NCBI GenBank assembly: GCA_022410635.1
Contig: JAJVDF010000235.1
Coordinates: forward strand, 548,952-612,951
Direction of reading: 5' to 3'
DNA from: Tretioscincus oriximinensis
Taxonomy: Eukaryota; Chordata; Lepidosauria; Squamata; Gymnophthalmidae
DNA length: 64,000 nucleotides
The notes beneath the pieces are model-generated. The model was not told where the DNA came from and searched no databases. It was given only the letters and a program-made list of their open reading frames with translations. Each line of letters opens with the position of its first letter. The stretch's first letter is position 1. The position numbers and the translations under genes were made by a program. Positions 24,801-36,800 of the stretch are shown piece by piece.

Positions 24801-27800
24801 TAATATATAGAAATAGCACTACAAAGGCAGTAGTCTGAATTCACCCTAACAGTGATTCCATTCTGGCTGCAATACCAGATTAACTGCTATTTTTCTGCAC
24901 ACATAAAATGTTGTTGTTTATTATTTTAATGACACAGAGCCTTCTTCTTCTAACACTGTTGCATCTACATCACCTAACACTCATCAGTATTGGTAATCCT
25001 GTCACTATGTCACTGTCACCAAAGGAGCTCTACTTGGTACTGTGTCCTCTTGCTGCCAGTATTGTATCTCCTGCATAATAACCACATGGGACCAGGGCTT
25101 TTTTTGTGCCAGAACGTGCCGGAACGCAGTACCGGCACCTTTTATTTAGGCGGGGGCGGGGGGCGACAGGGGGGGGCGGCAGCGGGGGGCGGTAGTGGCG
25201 GTGGCAGGGGCCACCGCTAACACCGCCCCCCGCCGGCCGCTAATGCCGCCCCCGCCCCCGCCGCCCCCGCTGCTAACGCCGCCGCCGCTAACGCCGCCAC
25301 CGCCACCGCCCCCCGCCACCGCCCCCACCACCGCTAACACCGCCCCCCCACCGCCGCTAACGCCGACCCCCCCTCGCCGGCGTTAGTACCGTCACCTTTT
25401 TTTCTAGAAAAAAGCACTGCATGGGACCATTTCCTGTATTCCTGTATTACAGTTGAACAAGAGGCATGAAGGTACTTAATACACCAACTTTAAAGACTGC
25501 AGAAAGAGAAGTGGTAGACTGATAGTCCCTTCTTGCAACTTCAGGCCTTCATACAATTTGTGTGAATCTGCACAAAATAGTGTCCACTACCACAACTGCT
25601 TCCACTTTCATAATTCACAACACGATATTCACACAGCGTTGGAAAGTGCAGGAAAATTGAGTGAAACTACATAATCATTTCTCTCCACCATTTAGCAAAA
25701 CTGGGACGGGGGTGGGGTGGGGGTGCATNTANGCCCGCGCACACGGGCGCTTGTAGTGAGACAGGCACCACAAGCGTCCATGTGTGCGCGCACATGTGTG
25801 CGTAGCTGCTCCTTTGCTGGAGGCGGGGTTTCGCACCTGCTGTCAGACAAAGCGCCCCAACTCGCCTCCAATGGAGGAAAAATGCCTGGGTTTGTGACAG
25901 GAGAGCAAAGCTGTCCTCCTGTCACAAACCCAGACGTTTTTGCTCTACTGGAGGTGAGTTGGCGCGCTCTGTCTGACAGCAGGCGCGAAACCCCGCCTCC
26001 AGCAAAGGAGCAGCTATGGCACACTCTGAGGTTCCTTCCAGGACCCAGGAAAGTGTTGCCGGGCTGCAGCCGTCAGCACTGATGGCTCCTTTGCCTTTAA
26101 AGTCCTGCATTTTTATATTCCCTGATGCAGCATTGAGGAATGTAAAAATCTGGGATTTTATCTTAAAACCCGGAGGGGACTATATTTTAGTCCCCCAAAC
26201 CGGGATTGACGTATGGCAACCTTACCTCCGTTTTATCTTATCAAGTGGAGGAGCTTTTCCAGTGACCAACCAGAAAGGTGAGGCAGATTCTCATGACCCA
26301 ACTTCATCTTAAACTATCTGACAATGTGATCTTTGTTGTTGTTTCTTCGCTTTGCATTTTAACAGGGCAAGTGTTTTTGCAGATAAAAGACCAGTTAGAA
26401 GTTGCATACAAAGTTTATTGCTATCACCATGATGATGCACACATCCTGCTGGAATCCTATGAAAAGGACGAAGAACTGAAACACCATGTGAGGGACTGCC
26501 TGCAATCCTTAAAGTAAGAACATCTGAATGAACTTTGGTTTCCCTCCTTTTTTCAGGCCTGTTATAGGGGACCTTAAGTAGATATAAAGGAAATACGGCA
26601 ATAAATCCAGAGTTTTATGGATTTTAGTAGGAACACATGGGTTGTACTACCTTCTTGAAAAGATTAATGTATTTCCCCNTCATTAGAAACAACACAAATG
26701 GAAATACATCTCCAAGCTGCTGTCAAAAGAGCTTTTCTAGAGAGTTTGCTTCAGGGATCTTAAACTGAAGCACTCTGTCTTCTTAATGATTCTTGTACAT
26801 CTGGGTCTAATTTAAACTACCCATAATGAAATATCTAACCCCCATTATATAAAACTGTGTCAACATACATTGGTTTCTAATCCATCTGTCTGGTGCTGTC
26901 CTGGAAGGGAGTACTGACATGAACCTGAATGTCACGTGTAATTGACTGTAACATTATGTATGAGAATTCTTTGGCGTTTGCATGCTAGGATACATTGCTC
27001 CACTTGTAATGTGGATCAAGCTGATTAATACACTCCACACTAATGAAAGTGTTTTAAGCCAAATATACAATGTGCGAAAAGAGCCCACATTAGCCTAGAA
27101 TGATATCTGGACAGCATGACCTTTAGAATCCTTTCTGGAATAAAAAAAGGCTTATTGCATTTTGAGCCAGTGTCAAACTTGACTCAAATTTTCAGCCTTC
27201 TTCCATAACATGGGTGCTTGAAAATTTCCACTGTCTGAATTGCCTAAATTGGGTTCAAAACTAACTAGATCAGGTTAATAAAAAATCTCTTGTAGAACAA
27301 TGCTAACTTTATTTATTTACTTTTTTGGCAGAAAGATTTATGAAGAAAGGTAAGTATTATACTTTTATCTATTATATTTAAACTCATCATCTATGAAATG
27401 TAAGGTGACCTGGATAATTTGTTCCCATAGTTTGATATTTAAAGCAATCTGTGAAGTACGTTAAACTAAGTAACTTTGATTGACCGGGTTAAGGGCATAT
27501 TGTGAGTTTAATGGATATATTTTCACCTAGGACTCCTTCATATAAATCCAACACTTTAATAATGTTATTCATATCTACCAAATCTTCTTTTTACCATGGT
27601 AAGCAATATTCATCATTGCTCCTCTATTCCTAATTTTTTGAGAGGAAGGTAAACCGTTTTGCTGGCTGATGATTCTCAGGCTTAGAAATCTTCTGTGCAA
27701 TTGGATTTTTGTTATTATTATTTCANCATCTGTAAAATGCTGAATAGTCTGTTTCTAGGGCCTATTACCAATACTTTCATTGGCCCATCTGAGCAGGGCC

Positions 27801-30800
27801 AAACCACTGCAGGATTTTACTAGAGAACACTTAAAAATAAGCACTTCAAATTGCTTGTGCTGTATTTTCACAAGTCAATGTTTATTTATCATGTTTGAAA
27901 GCAGATGCAGTAAATTGTGAACTGCATACAGAATATATCTGTCTTGCTGCTGAGTAAGGGAACATATCCCGGAATGTACTTCTGGATTATTAAACCTTTC
28001 TGAAATATTTAAAAAGTACTTAAAAAACCTAAGGATTTTTTTTTAAAAGTGATATTCTTAGATCCACCTCTGAAAAATCAAAAGCGGTTTATTCGTTAGA
28101 ATATGAGCATAAGAGAAGCCTTGCTAACTTGGGCCAGAGTCCATTTCATCCAGTATTCTGTCTCACAGAGTGGCCCATCAATTCTTTTTTTCAAGAAGAA
28201 AAATTGTCACTTGTTCTCCACTCCCTGCAAATGGTATTTATTTATTTTCCATTTTTATATCGCCCTATACCTGTAGGTCTCAGGGCAGTTAACAATAAAA
28301 TCATAATTTTATCACATTAAAAACAGCCATATCTAAAATGGGGACGAGACAGTAGTTTCCTCAGCCAAAGACCATGCCAAAGAGGTGAATCTTCAAGCTT
28401 TTTCTGACAGTGCACAGAGATGGTGATTGACGCACTTCGAGGAGGAGACTATTCCAAAGCCTGGGGGCTGCCACAGACAAGGCCCTGTTCCGGGTTCCCA
28501 GCCTCTCTGCCACTGAGGGTGGTAGTACAGTAAGGAGGGACTCCCCTGCAGATCTTAAGGCATATGGAAGCTCATATGGGAGAAGGTGCTCCTTTAGATA
28601 TTTGGGGCCCAAGTTATGTAAGGCTTTAATGGTTAGAGTTAATACCTTGCATTGGGCTCGGTAGCAAATTGGCAGCCAGTGCAGTTCTTTCAGGAATGTT
28701 ATGACGTCGAACAGCCAGCAGTCTAGCTGCTGCATTCTGCATCAGCTGCAGCTTCCGAACCNTTCTCAAGGGCAGCCCCATATAGAGTGCATTACAATAG
28801 TCCAACCTGGAAGTTACCAGAGCATGGATCACTGTGGCCAGATCATCCCTGACAAGAAGTGGCCGCAACTGGCGGACCAGACGTAGTTGGAAGTAGGCAC
28901 TCCTGGCCACACCCTCCACCTGATCTTCAAGTGTCAGTGAAGGATCCAGAAGCACCCCCAGATTTCACACCCGTCACTTATAGGGCAATTCAACTCCATC
29001 CAGGACAGGATGCCTACTCACTTCATGGACTCTGGGATGCCACCTGCACTCCAGCCTTGCTGTTTCATCGCCCTTAATGCCCCAGAATACCAGGGTGCTC
29101 TACGGGCTCCACAGATACACAGAGGGCACTTGGGAGCAATTGTGTTGATAGCCCTGGTCATCTCCCAGTTTCAAAGAAAGACCAAAACCTTGGCAGAAGC
29201 TCCATCCATGCCAACTGGAAAATCCCCCAGAGCATTCAGGAATCGCCCAGATTCCATAAGTCTCCGTGGACAGACCATCTGAATGGGTCCTCCACGCCTG
29301 CAGAGGGGAACTGCCACTGTAAGTCTAAATCTCACTAGGGAATGGTCCGTTCGTGACAAAGGGCTTATCAATGAACTCTCACCAACTATCAATGAACTCT
29401 CACCAACTCGCTCTGTGGGAAAGACTAGGTCGAGAGTATGTCCTGCTCTGTGTGTTGGGCCAGGAACCCATTGAGACAGTCCCATGGTTGTCATGGAGGC
29501 CATGAAAGACGGAGCTAGCCTGTGCATGAATATTAAAATCCCCCAACACCACAGTGCTGGGAGTTTCCAACACCATGTCAGCGGCAACCTCAGTCAACTC
29601 AGGGCAGTTGCTAGGCAGTGGGGTGGACGGTACACCAGCAACATTCCTCTTCTGTATCTATTGCCCAACACCAGGAACAGCCCCTCAAACCCAGAAGCAG
29701 AGTGAATCGGCCTCCTGGTAAGGGAGATAGAAGCCTTATGGACTACAGCAACACCCACTCCCCTCCCCACTGGTCTGGAACAGTGCTGTACTGAACAACC
29801 TGGGGGACATAGCTGGGTAAGACTAGGCCCACCCAGTTCATCCACCCAGGTCTCAGTAATATATGCCAGGTCAGCCCTTTTATCCAGGACCAAGTCATGG
29901 ATGACAGACGTTTTGTTCTGGACTGACCTGGCATTAAAAAGCAGCACCACCAGAGCAGTAAGCCAGTTGCCAGGCATCCCCAAATTCTGCTATTTGGGAG
30001 ACAGAACAGAAAGGAAGACAGCCTTAATGCTTCTGTTAACCCTTCTCATGATCTGTCTCTTCTACCTCCCAATGTCACATCTCCTCCTGCCCATCACCAC
30101 ACTGTACCTGTTCTCCTCCTCCTAGGNCCTGGCCTTGGCAACACATTCCCTCCCTCAATGCAAACCCCTCCCTCAATACAGACCCCTCCCAATACAGTAC
30201 CTCCCCACAAATACAATATATTAAAACAATATAAAACAGTATATAAAACAATATATTAAAAAAGTATTAAACTACTAGCCAACTAAAAACANCTTTAAAA
30301 ACACAANACAAACACCACTTAAAACCCCATCCCCACTACTTCCCTCCNTGATAGCAGACTTGAGTTCATGGTGTTGAGGTGGCTCTTGGTCCTGCTCCTA
30401 CAAAGCTGAAGTCCTCTGCTGCTGCAGGGGCTCCACCAGCCAGTCCCAGCCTCTCACACTGTGATGGCTGGGAGCAGATGATGGTGGCTTCAGCAGGTGG
30501 CTTCAACCAGGAAATCTTGCCTGTTGCTGTATCCAGCATCCTTCCTTGTAGCTATTTATACCCTTGGTGTCCATGAACATGTCAAATCCTGTCTCAAAAC
30601 CAGCTGCTAGCTACCCCCACCTCTTCTGGAAGTAAATTCCATAGACTAATGATCCTCTGGCTGAAAAAAATACTCTCCCTCTTCTGCCCTAATTCTTCTG
30701 GCCATCAGTTTCAATGAATGCTCTCTAGCCCAAGTGTTGTGTGATGGAGAAAAAATATACTGCTCAAAACAATTAAGGGAACACTTTAACATAATATGTT

Positions 30801-33800
30801 ATGTTAAAGTGTTCTCTTAATTGATTTGAGCAGTATATTTTTTCTCTATTCACCATATCCATCTCTATGCACCATATGCATCCCATACATAATTTTATGT
30901 ATTTCAGTCAGATCACCAGTTTATTTATTTGTTTTGATTTGAAAATTTAAAACACCTCCTTTGTTATATGCCATAGTTCAGATAATGATCATTGAAAATA
31001 AAAAGTGCAAACTATTAAAATACATTTAAAAAGCTCCTACTCGTCGTCCCTTCCACCCTCTCTCCCAGCTGTCCATCTTCCTTGACCAGATAAAACCATA
31101 ATTAAACTAAGAATTAAAAATTGTGTTAAATGATTGCTTTTCATTTATAAGTGTACAAGTAAAATGTGTTCTACTTTGCTGTTAAAGATACTACCTGTCT
31201 ATATTATATTTGGCAATTTGCTTTGAAATATAAATTATTCAAAACAGCAACAACAGCAATAAATAATGGAAAACACTGGATTCTTAGTCCTTTGAATGTA
31301 GTTCTGCCGGGGTGGAATGATGGGAAATTGAATGGATCATAGTTTTAAGTATATTTTATTACTTTTTTCATTCTATGGTATGGGCTAACCTGGGACTTCA
31401 GATGAAGGCTGGATTGATAAGAATATTATCACCAAGTTCAAAGTTCCAAGCTATGATATTGACCTTTATAGACCAATGACAGAGTTTGGAATGTTGAACT
31501 CAGTGAGCAGCTGCTATGTATGAGGGGCGAGGAGAGATGATGGGAGCCCCAGAAACTAACACTAACATCTGCAAGCTTCTCAGCTAGTGGTATAATGAGT
31601 ATTTCAGATGGAGGCAGTGGCCAGGAGTGCCTACTTCCAGTTACTTCTGGTTCGCCAGTTACAGCCACTTCTGAACAGGGATGATCTAGCCACAGTAATC
31701 CATGCTCTAGTAACTTCCAGACTGGACTATTGTAATGCACTCTATATGGGGCTGCCCTTGAAAATGGTTCGGAAGCTGAAGTTGGTGCAGAATGCAGCAG
31801 CTAGACTGCTGACCGGGTCGGCTGGCCACACATCACATCACACTGGTCTTGAAAGAGCTGCACTGGCTGCNCATCCGCTACCGAGCCCAATTCAAGGTGC
31901 TGACTTTAACTTTTAAGGCCCTAAATAACTTGGGTCCCAAATATCTAAAGGAACGCCTTCTCCCATACCAACCTGCCCGTGTCTTAAGATCTGCAGGGAA
32001 GGCCCTCCTGGTTGTACCACCCCTTTCAACAGCCAGTGGAGTGAGAACCCGGGCTAGGGCCTTCTTGGTGGTTGCCCCCCGTCTTTGGAATAGTCTCCCC
32101 CTCGAGGTGTGTTTGTCATCATCGTTATATGGTTTTAGAAGATCTTTGAAGACGCACATCTTTCACCTGGCCTTTGGCTGAAGAAATGTCATCTCTGTCC
32201 CACTTTTAAATATTGTTTTATACTATTTTAATTTTGTAGTGATGTTTCACTGTTTTGGCCGCCCTGTCACCTTCGAGTATAGGGCAGGGTATAAGAATAA
32301 ATAAATAAAATAAATATTTCATTATGTGGATATGAGTTATAGAAACAGCTGCATTGTATGTTACTCCGACTTACAGTCACTTCATTCAGCTATAGCTCTT
32401 ACTTAAGATGAAGATTCCAAGAGGATAAATACCTGAAACCAGAGATCCTTTGAATAAAATTTTGATAGCTGCACACAGAAATTGTCCAGCTGTATAATAT
32501 AACCAGAATTCTTCAGAGGATAATATTTATGCTTTCTCTAAAGCAAGGACACACATTGCACTCTCTTGTATGAGGAAGCAGCTCCCCCAAGCTGCCAAGT
32601 CGAACTGGTTGGTTATTTAGTCTGTAGTCACGTATTCAGTACAGTCCTGATTTTATTTTATATTATCCACTTACCTTTATATTTCACCCTATAATTGAGT
32701 CTCAGGGTGGATCACATTTTATTTTAAAAAAAAGTAAAACAGGTTAAAATCGAACAATTAATAATAGAACCTTCAAAGAGAGGGGAATTTTGGCTCAGCT
32801 GAAGGCTGATGTATCTCAGAGGAGAAAGAATTCCACAACCTCGGGGTTATCACTGAGGAAGCCCTCTCACATGTTCTCATCTCCTTAACATGTGAAGGAA
32901 GTGAAACTATCAGAAAAGCCTCATCAGAAAATCTTAGGGAGTATGGAAGGACGTGTTCCTTCAAATATTTTGGGGCCAAGCCATTTAGTGCCTCATAAGT
33001 CACTGTTACTACCTTGAATAAGACATGGTTGTGAATGGGCAACCAGTGCAATTCTTTCAGGATGGGGATAATGTGTGTCTGCTCAGCTGTACCCATCAGT
33101 AGCCTCACTGCTGAGTTCTTCACCATTTGCAGCTTTCGAACCATTACAACACAGAGCACATTTCAGTAGTTCAGTATGGAAGTTACCAGAGCATGGAGTA
33201 TTGTGGCCAGGTTGATCCTCCTTTTAAAAAGTTATAACCGGTAAANCAAACATAGTTGAAAATAAGTACTCCTGGCCAGTGCTTGTACCTGAGCATCAAA
33301 TGTCAGTGTAGAGTCCAAGAACATCCCTAGATAATGCACCCCAGAATCACTCATTATCTATATGCTCTGATGCAAGGGTGTCCAACTGTTCCTTACAGTT
33401 GCATAATATGCCAGAAGAAAAATCCAATGCAGAGGTAATGGATAAAATTGCCCTTTCCTTGAGTTCATGTTTTCAGGACTTGTCACACCAGTACAAATGA
33501 ACTTCCAATACTATTTAAAAAACAAAAAAGAGCCTGCTTCTGACCTAATGAAGTGGTTCAAGATGTGGAGGACACCTGCATCCAAACAACAGAACGGAAA
33601 AAATTCATACTTGTCAATAATGAAAACCTATGAAAAGCATAGCTCTTTGGATCCCTCAATCCCACACACATCCCCTAAGGGTAAATTAGGACACAGTAGC
33701 CTTGTTTTTAAGATTCATATGACTTTTTATCATAAAAGTCATATCTGGAATCTTAATATCAATTCTGTTGTTTTCAAAATCGAAGAAGGGATTTTTTNGG

Positions 33801-36800
33801 TATCATCTCTGCATCTAAACTATTTCTATATGCAAATGTATGTTTTTCTAGGAGAGAATGTTTCATGATTATGTATCTCTTTTTTAATCCGTTCTCCCTC
33901 TTTTTTACTCCAATATCATCACCATACCTTGTCTGCACAATAAAAAACAGAACTCTTTTCAAAAATGGCTGAAGCTTCCAGAACCAGTAGAAATTGGAGT
34001 TAGGTACTCCTGACTGTTGCTACCACATGGGCCTCAAATGTCAGTGTCAAATCAAGAAGCACCTCCAAAGCACACACCTGATGCTTCTGAAGCAAANCAA
34101 CCAAATCAAGAATTGAGTACTTCTTATGTTCCTAGTCTTAGGACTCCTTGACACACAATAACTCCATCTTGTCAGGATTTAGTTTCAGTCTATTGGTCCA
34201 CCTCCAACCCATCACTGCTTTCAGGCAGCAACCAAGCACTTCAGCTGCCTCATCTAGTTCAGGTGAAATGAAGAGACAGAATTGGGTGTCATCAGCATAC
34301 TGATCTCTCCTGATGAGGACATAGAAAATGAGACAAACCCATGAGGAACGAAACAGTTCCAAAGGTGGTTTGATTTTATTGAATTATCAATGCTATTGAT
34401 TACAAACACTTTTTATTTTATTCTTGACATTCTTTCAAGAGGGCTATGTATTCAGAAGGCGATAATTTTGAGGTGTCAGAGAAATAATCTTCAGCAGGGT
34501 ATATTAGATAGAATTAAATTTTGTCAAGACCAATTCACCTTTACCCAATCTCTGGAGGCTAAAAGAACGTTAGATGCCCTCAAAAAAGAATCGGAGGCTT
34601 TAGACAGAGTTCAATTGTTAAAGAAATCTATTTACTTGAGAAACTAATATTTTACATGAGATTCTCTCTCAATGAAGGGNATGGTGAGAATTATCAAAAT
34701 TAGACAAGAACGTAAAAAAGTTAACGCCATATGGATTTAAATGGAGACATAAGTTCGCGAGATAATCATATTAGAACAGTCTTTGCAGATTTTTACAAAC
34801 ACCTTTATAGAGAGAGTCCAATCCAAAATATTCCTTTTAATATTGTAAAGCCTCTATCAGACCATGATAGCATTATCTTAAATGCTGAGATCACTAGCTA
34901 CGAAATCACAGACGTTATTAAAGGACTTAAAGGTGGAATGTCCCCAGGCCCAGATGGGTTCACGGGGAATTTCTATAAATTCTGTGAAGAACTAAAGCCA
35001 CATTTACTTATTCTTTTAAAGAACATTATGACAACTCATCAAATCCCCCATTCCTGGAAATTTTCAGAGATTATTCCCATTCTAAAAAAAAAAGGAAAGC
35101 CTAAAGACAACACTGATTCATACCGTCTAATTACTCTTGCAAACACAGATTACAATTTTTTTGCTTCAATCCTTACCAAGACACTAGATAAAATCATGCC
35201 TAAGATAATCAATGATGATCAGTATGGTTTTATAAAAGGTCGCCATATTTCAGACCTGATAAGGATTACTACTAATATCTTAGCCCATGTACACAAGCAT
35301 AGGAGAAAACTGGCATTAATTAAGTTGGACATTTATAAGGTGTTTGACTCAGTTAACCATAACTATATTATGCGTTTGTGTTAAGCCTATAACTGTAGTA
35401 AAAAATTCTCGCACATCATTAAGAATTTATATTCAAATAACTTTGTCAGAACTAAAATGAATGATGGATGCTCCGAATATATAAAAATTGGTAATGGAGT
35501 TAAACAGGGCTGTCCACTTTCTCCACTAATTTTTCTACTAGCTATGAAGCTTCTGGCAATCTCTATTATAAATAACGACAACATCTTAGGATAGAGAGTG
35601 GGGTTTTATTCAATAAAATTAAATTTATATGCTGATGATGCTCTGGTGTTAACAGACAACCCCCTTCAGTCTCTGCCTCATTTAACTACTGAAATCAAGA
35701 AATTTTAAAGGCTCTCCAGACTCAAAATCAACATTCACAAATCTGAGATCCTCTTTCTGAATGTTCCTAGAGCCGAGAAATTACAAATCTTAAATTATGC
35801 TGGATTAAGATCGGGGGTGAAGGCATTATCTTATTTTGGGGGTTAAATTTCCTAAAAGATATCTCTAAAATGTCTGAAGTTAATTACAAACCTGCTTGGA
35901 GGAAAGTTAGACAAATTATATTAACTCGCCCCATGATAAATGGAATCTGCTAACCAAAATGAGAGCTACTAAAATGATGATTCTTTCTAGATTAATGTTC
36001 CTGTTCCAGACAGTGCCAATTCAGATTAATCCTCAAATGATCAAAAATGGGAAACTGACTTAAAGAAATGGGCCTTAGATGGTCATATTAGAAAAGTTTC
36101 TAATTCCACTTTTTTGCTATAGAAGAGGAGGCTGGTTGGGGCTTTCTCTGCTTTGGTTCTTATTTCCACTCCATTCAACTGTTAAAGTTACTTGATTTTG
36201 AGTACAAACATAACAATAAATCTGTCAAATTAGGGAGGAAGTTAAACGAAGTAGGAGAAGAACCAATGTTGATATACAACAGTTCTAATAGGAAAATCTC
36301 CACCTGGCTTCCTCTGCTCCAGTCTATGTGGAAATCATGGAAAAACTGGTGCAACAAAATTGCCCCATCTAGGTTCCACATAGCTTGCACGAGAGACATA
36401 AACCCAACAGGGGAGTCCAATCTAGTTAGATATCTTTGAATTTTCCCTTTTCAAAAGGTTAGATCTTTCTTTGACCTAGCTGGCAACCCCCAAAATCTGA
36501 CACAAATAAGAGCTTTAAACAACCAACAGAATAANTGGCTTGGCGAGGCAGCTGTTTTATCTTATATAAATAAACATGAAATTAGAGCCAGCATGATACT
36601 ACCAAAGTCTTATTTTGAAAACGTATTAGATAAGAAGATCAAAGGTGAAGCCCATCTTATAGGAGATATGTATGCCATCTTAGTAAAACTCAAATATAAC
36701 AACAGCTACTTACTGCTTAGAAGATGGCAACAAAACATCCTTATTTCTGATACAGAATGGGNCACCATAATGAAAAAGATTAAAATCATGAAAAACACGA

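Larger units (their letters stand above)
22463..26365 (+). other. ARHGEF38 intron 3
   Basis: Mariner foldback and microsatellite (22976-23285), hAT-like element (25093-25419) and GC-rich inverted repeat (25804-26015). 26030-26240 looks like the outer part of a DNA transposon. 23290-25080 shows nothing that I can name. Confidence 0.6.

Noticed and set aside
25146..25386. Gly-rich and Pro-rich open frames
   Set aside because: They come from the GC-only repeat core of the hAT-like element; no start context, no splice signals, no family.
29171..29983. Endonuclease-like protein gene on the minus strand
   Set aside because: It is the L2 LINE endonuclease, interrupted and part of a repeat.
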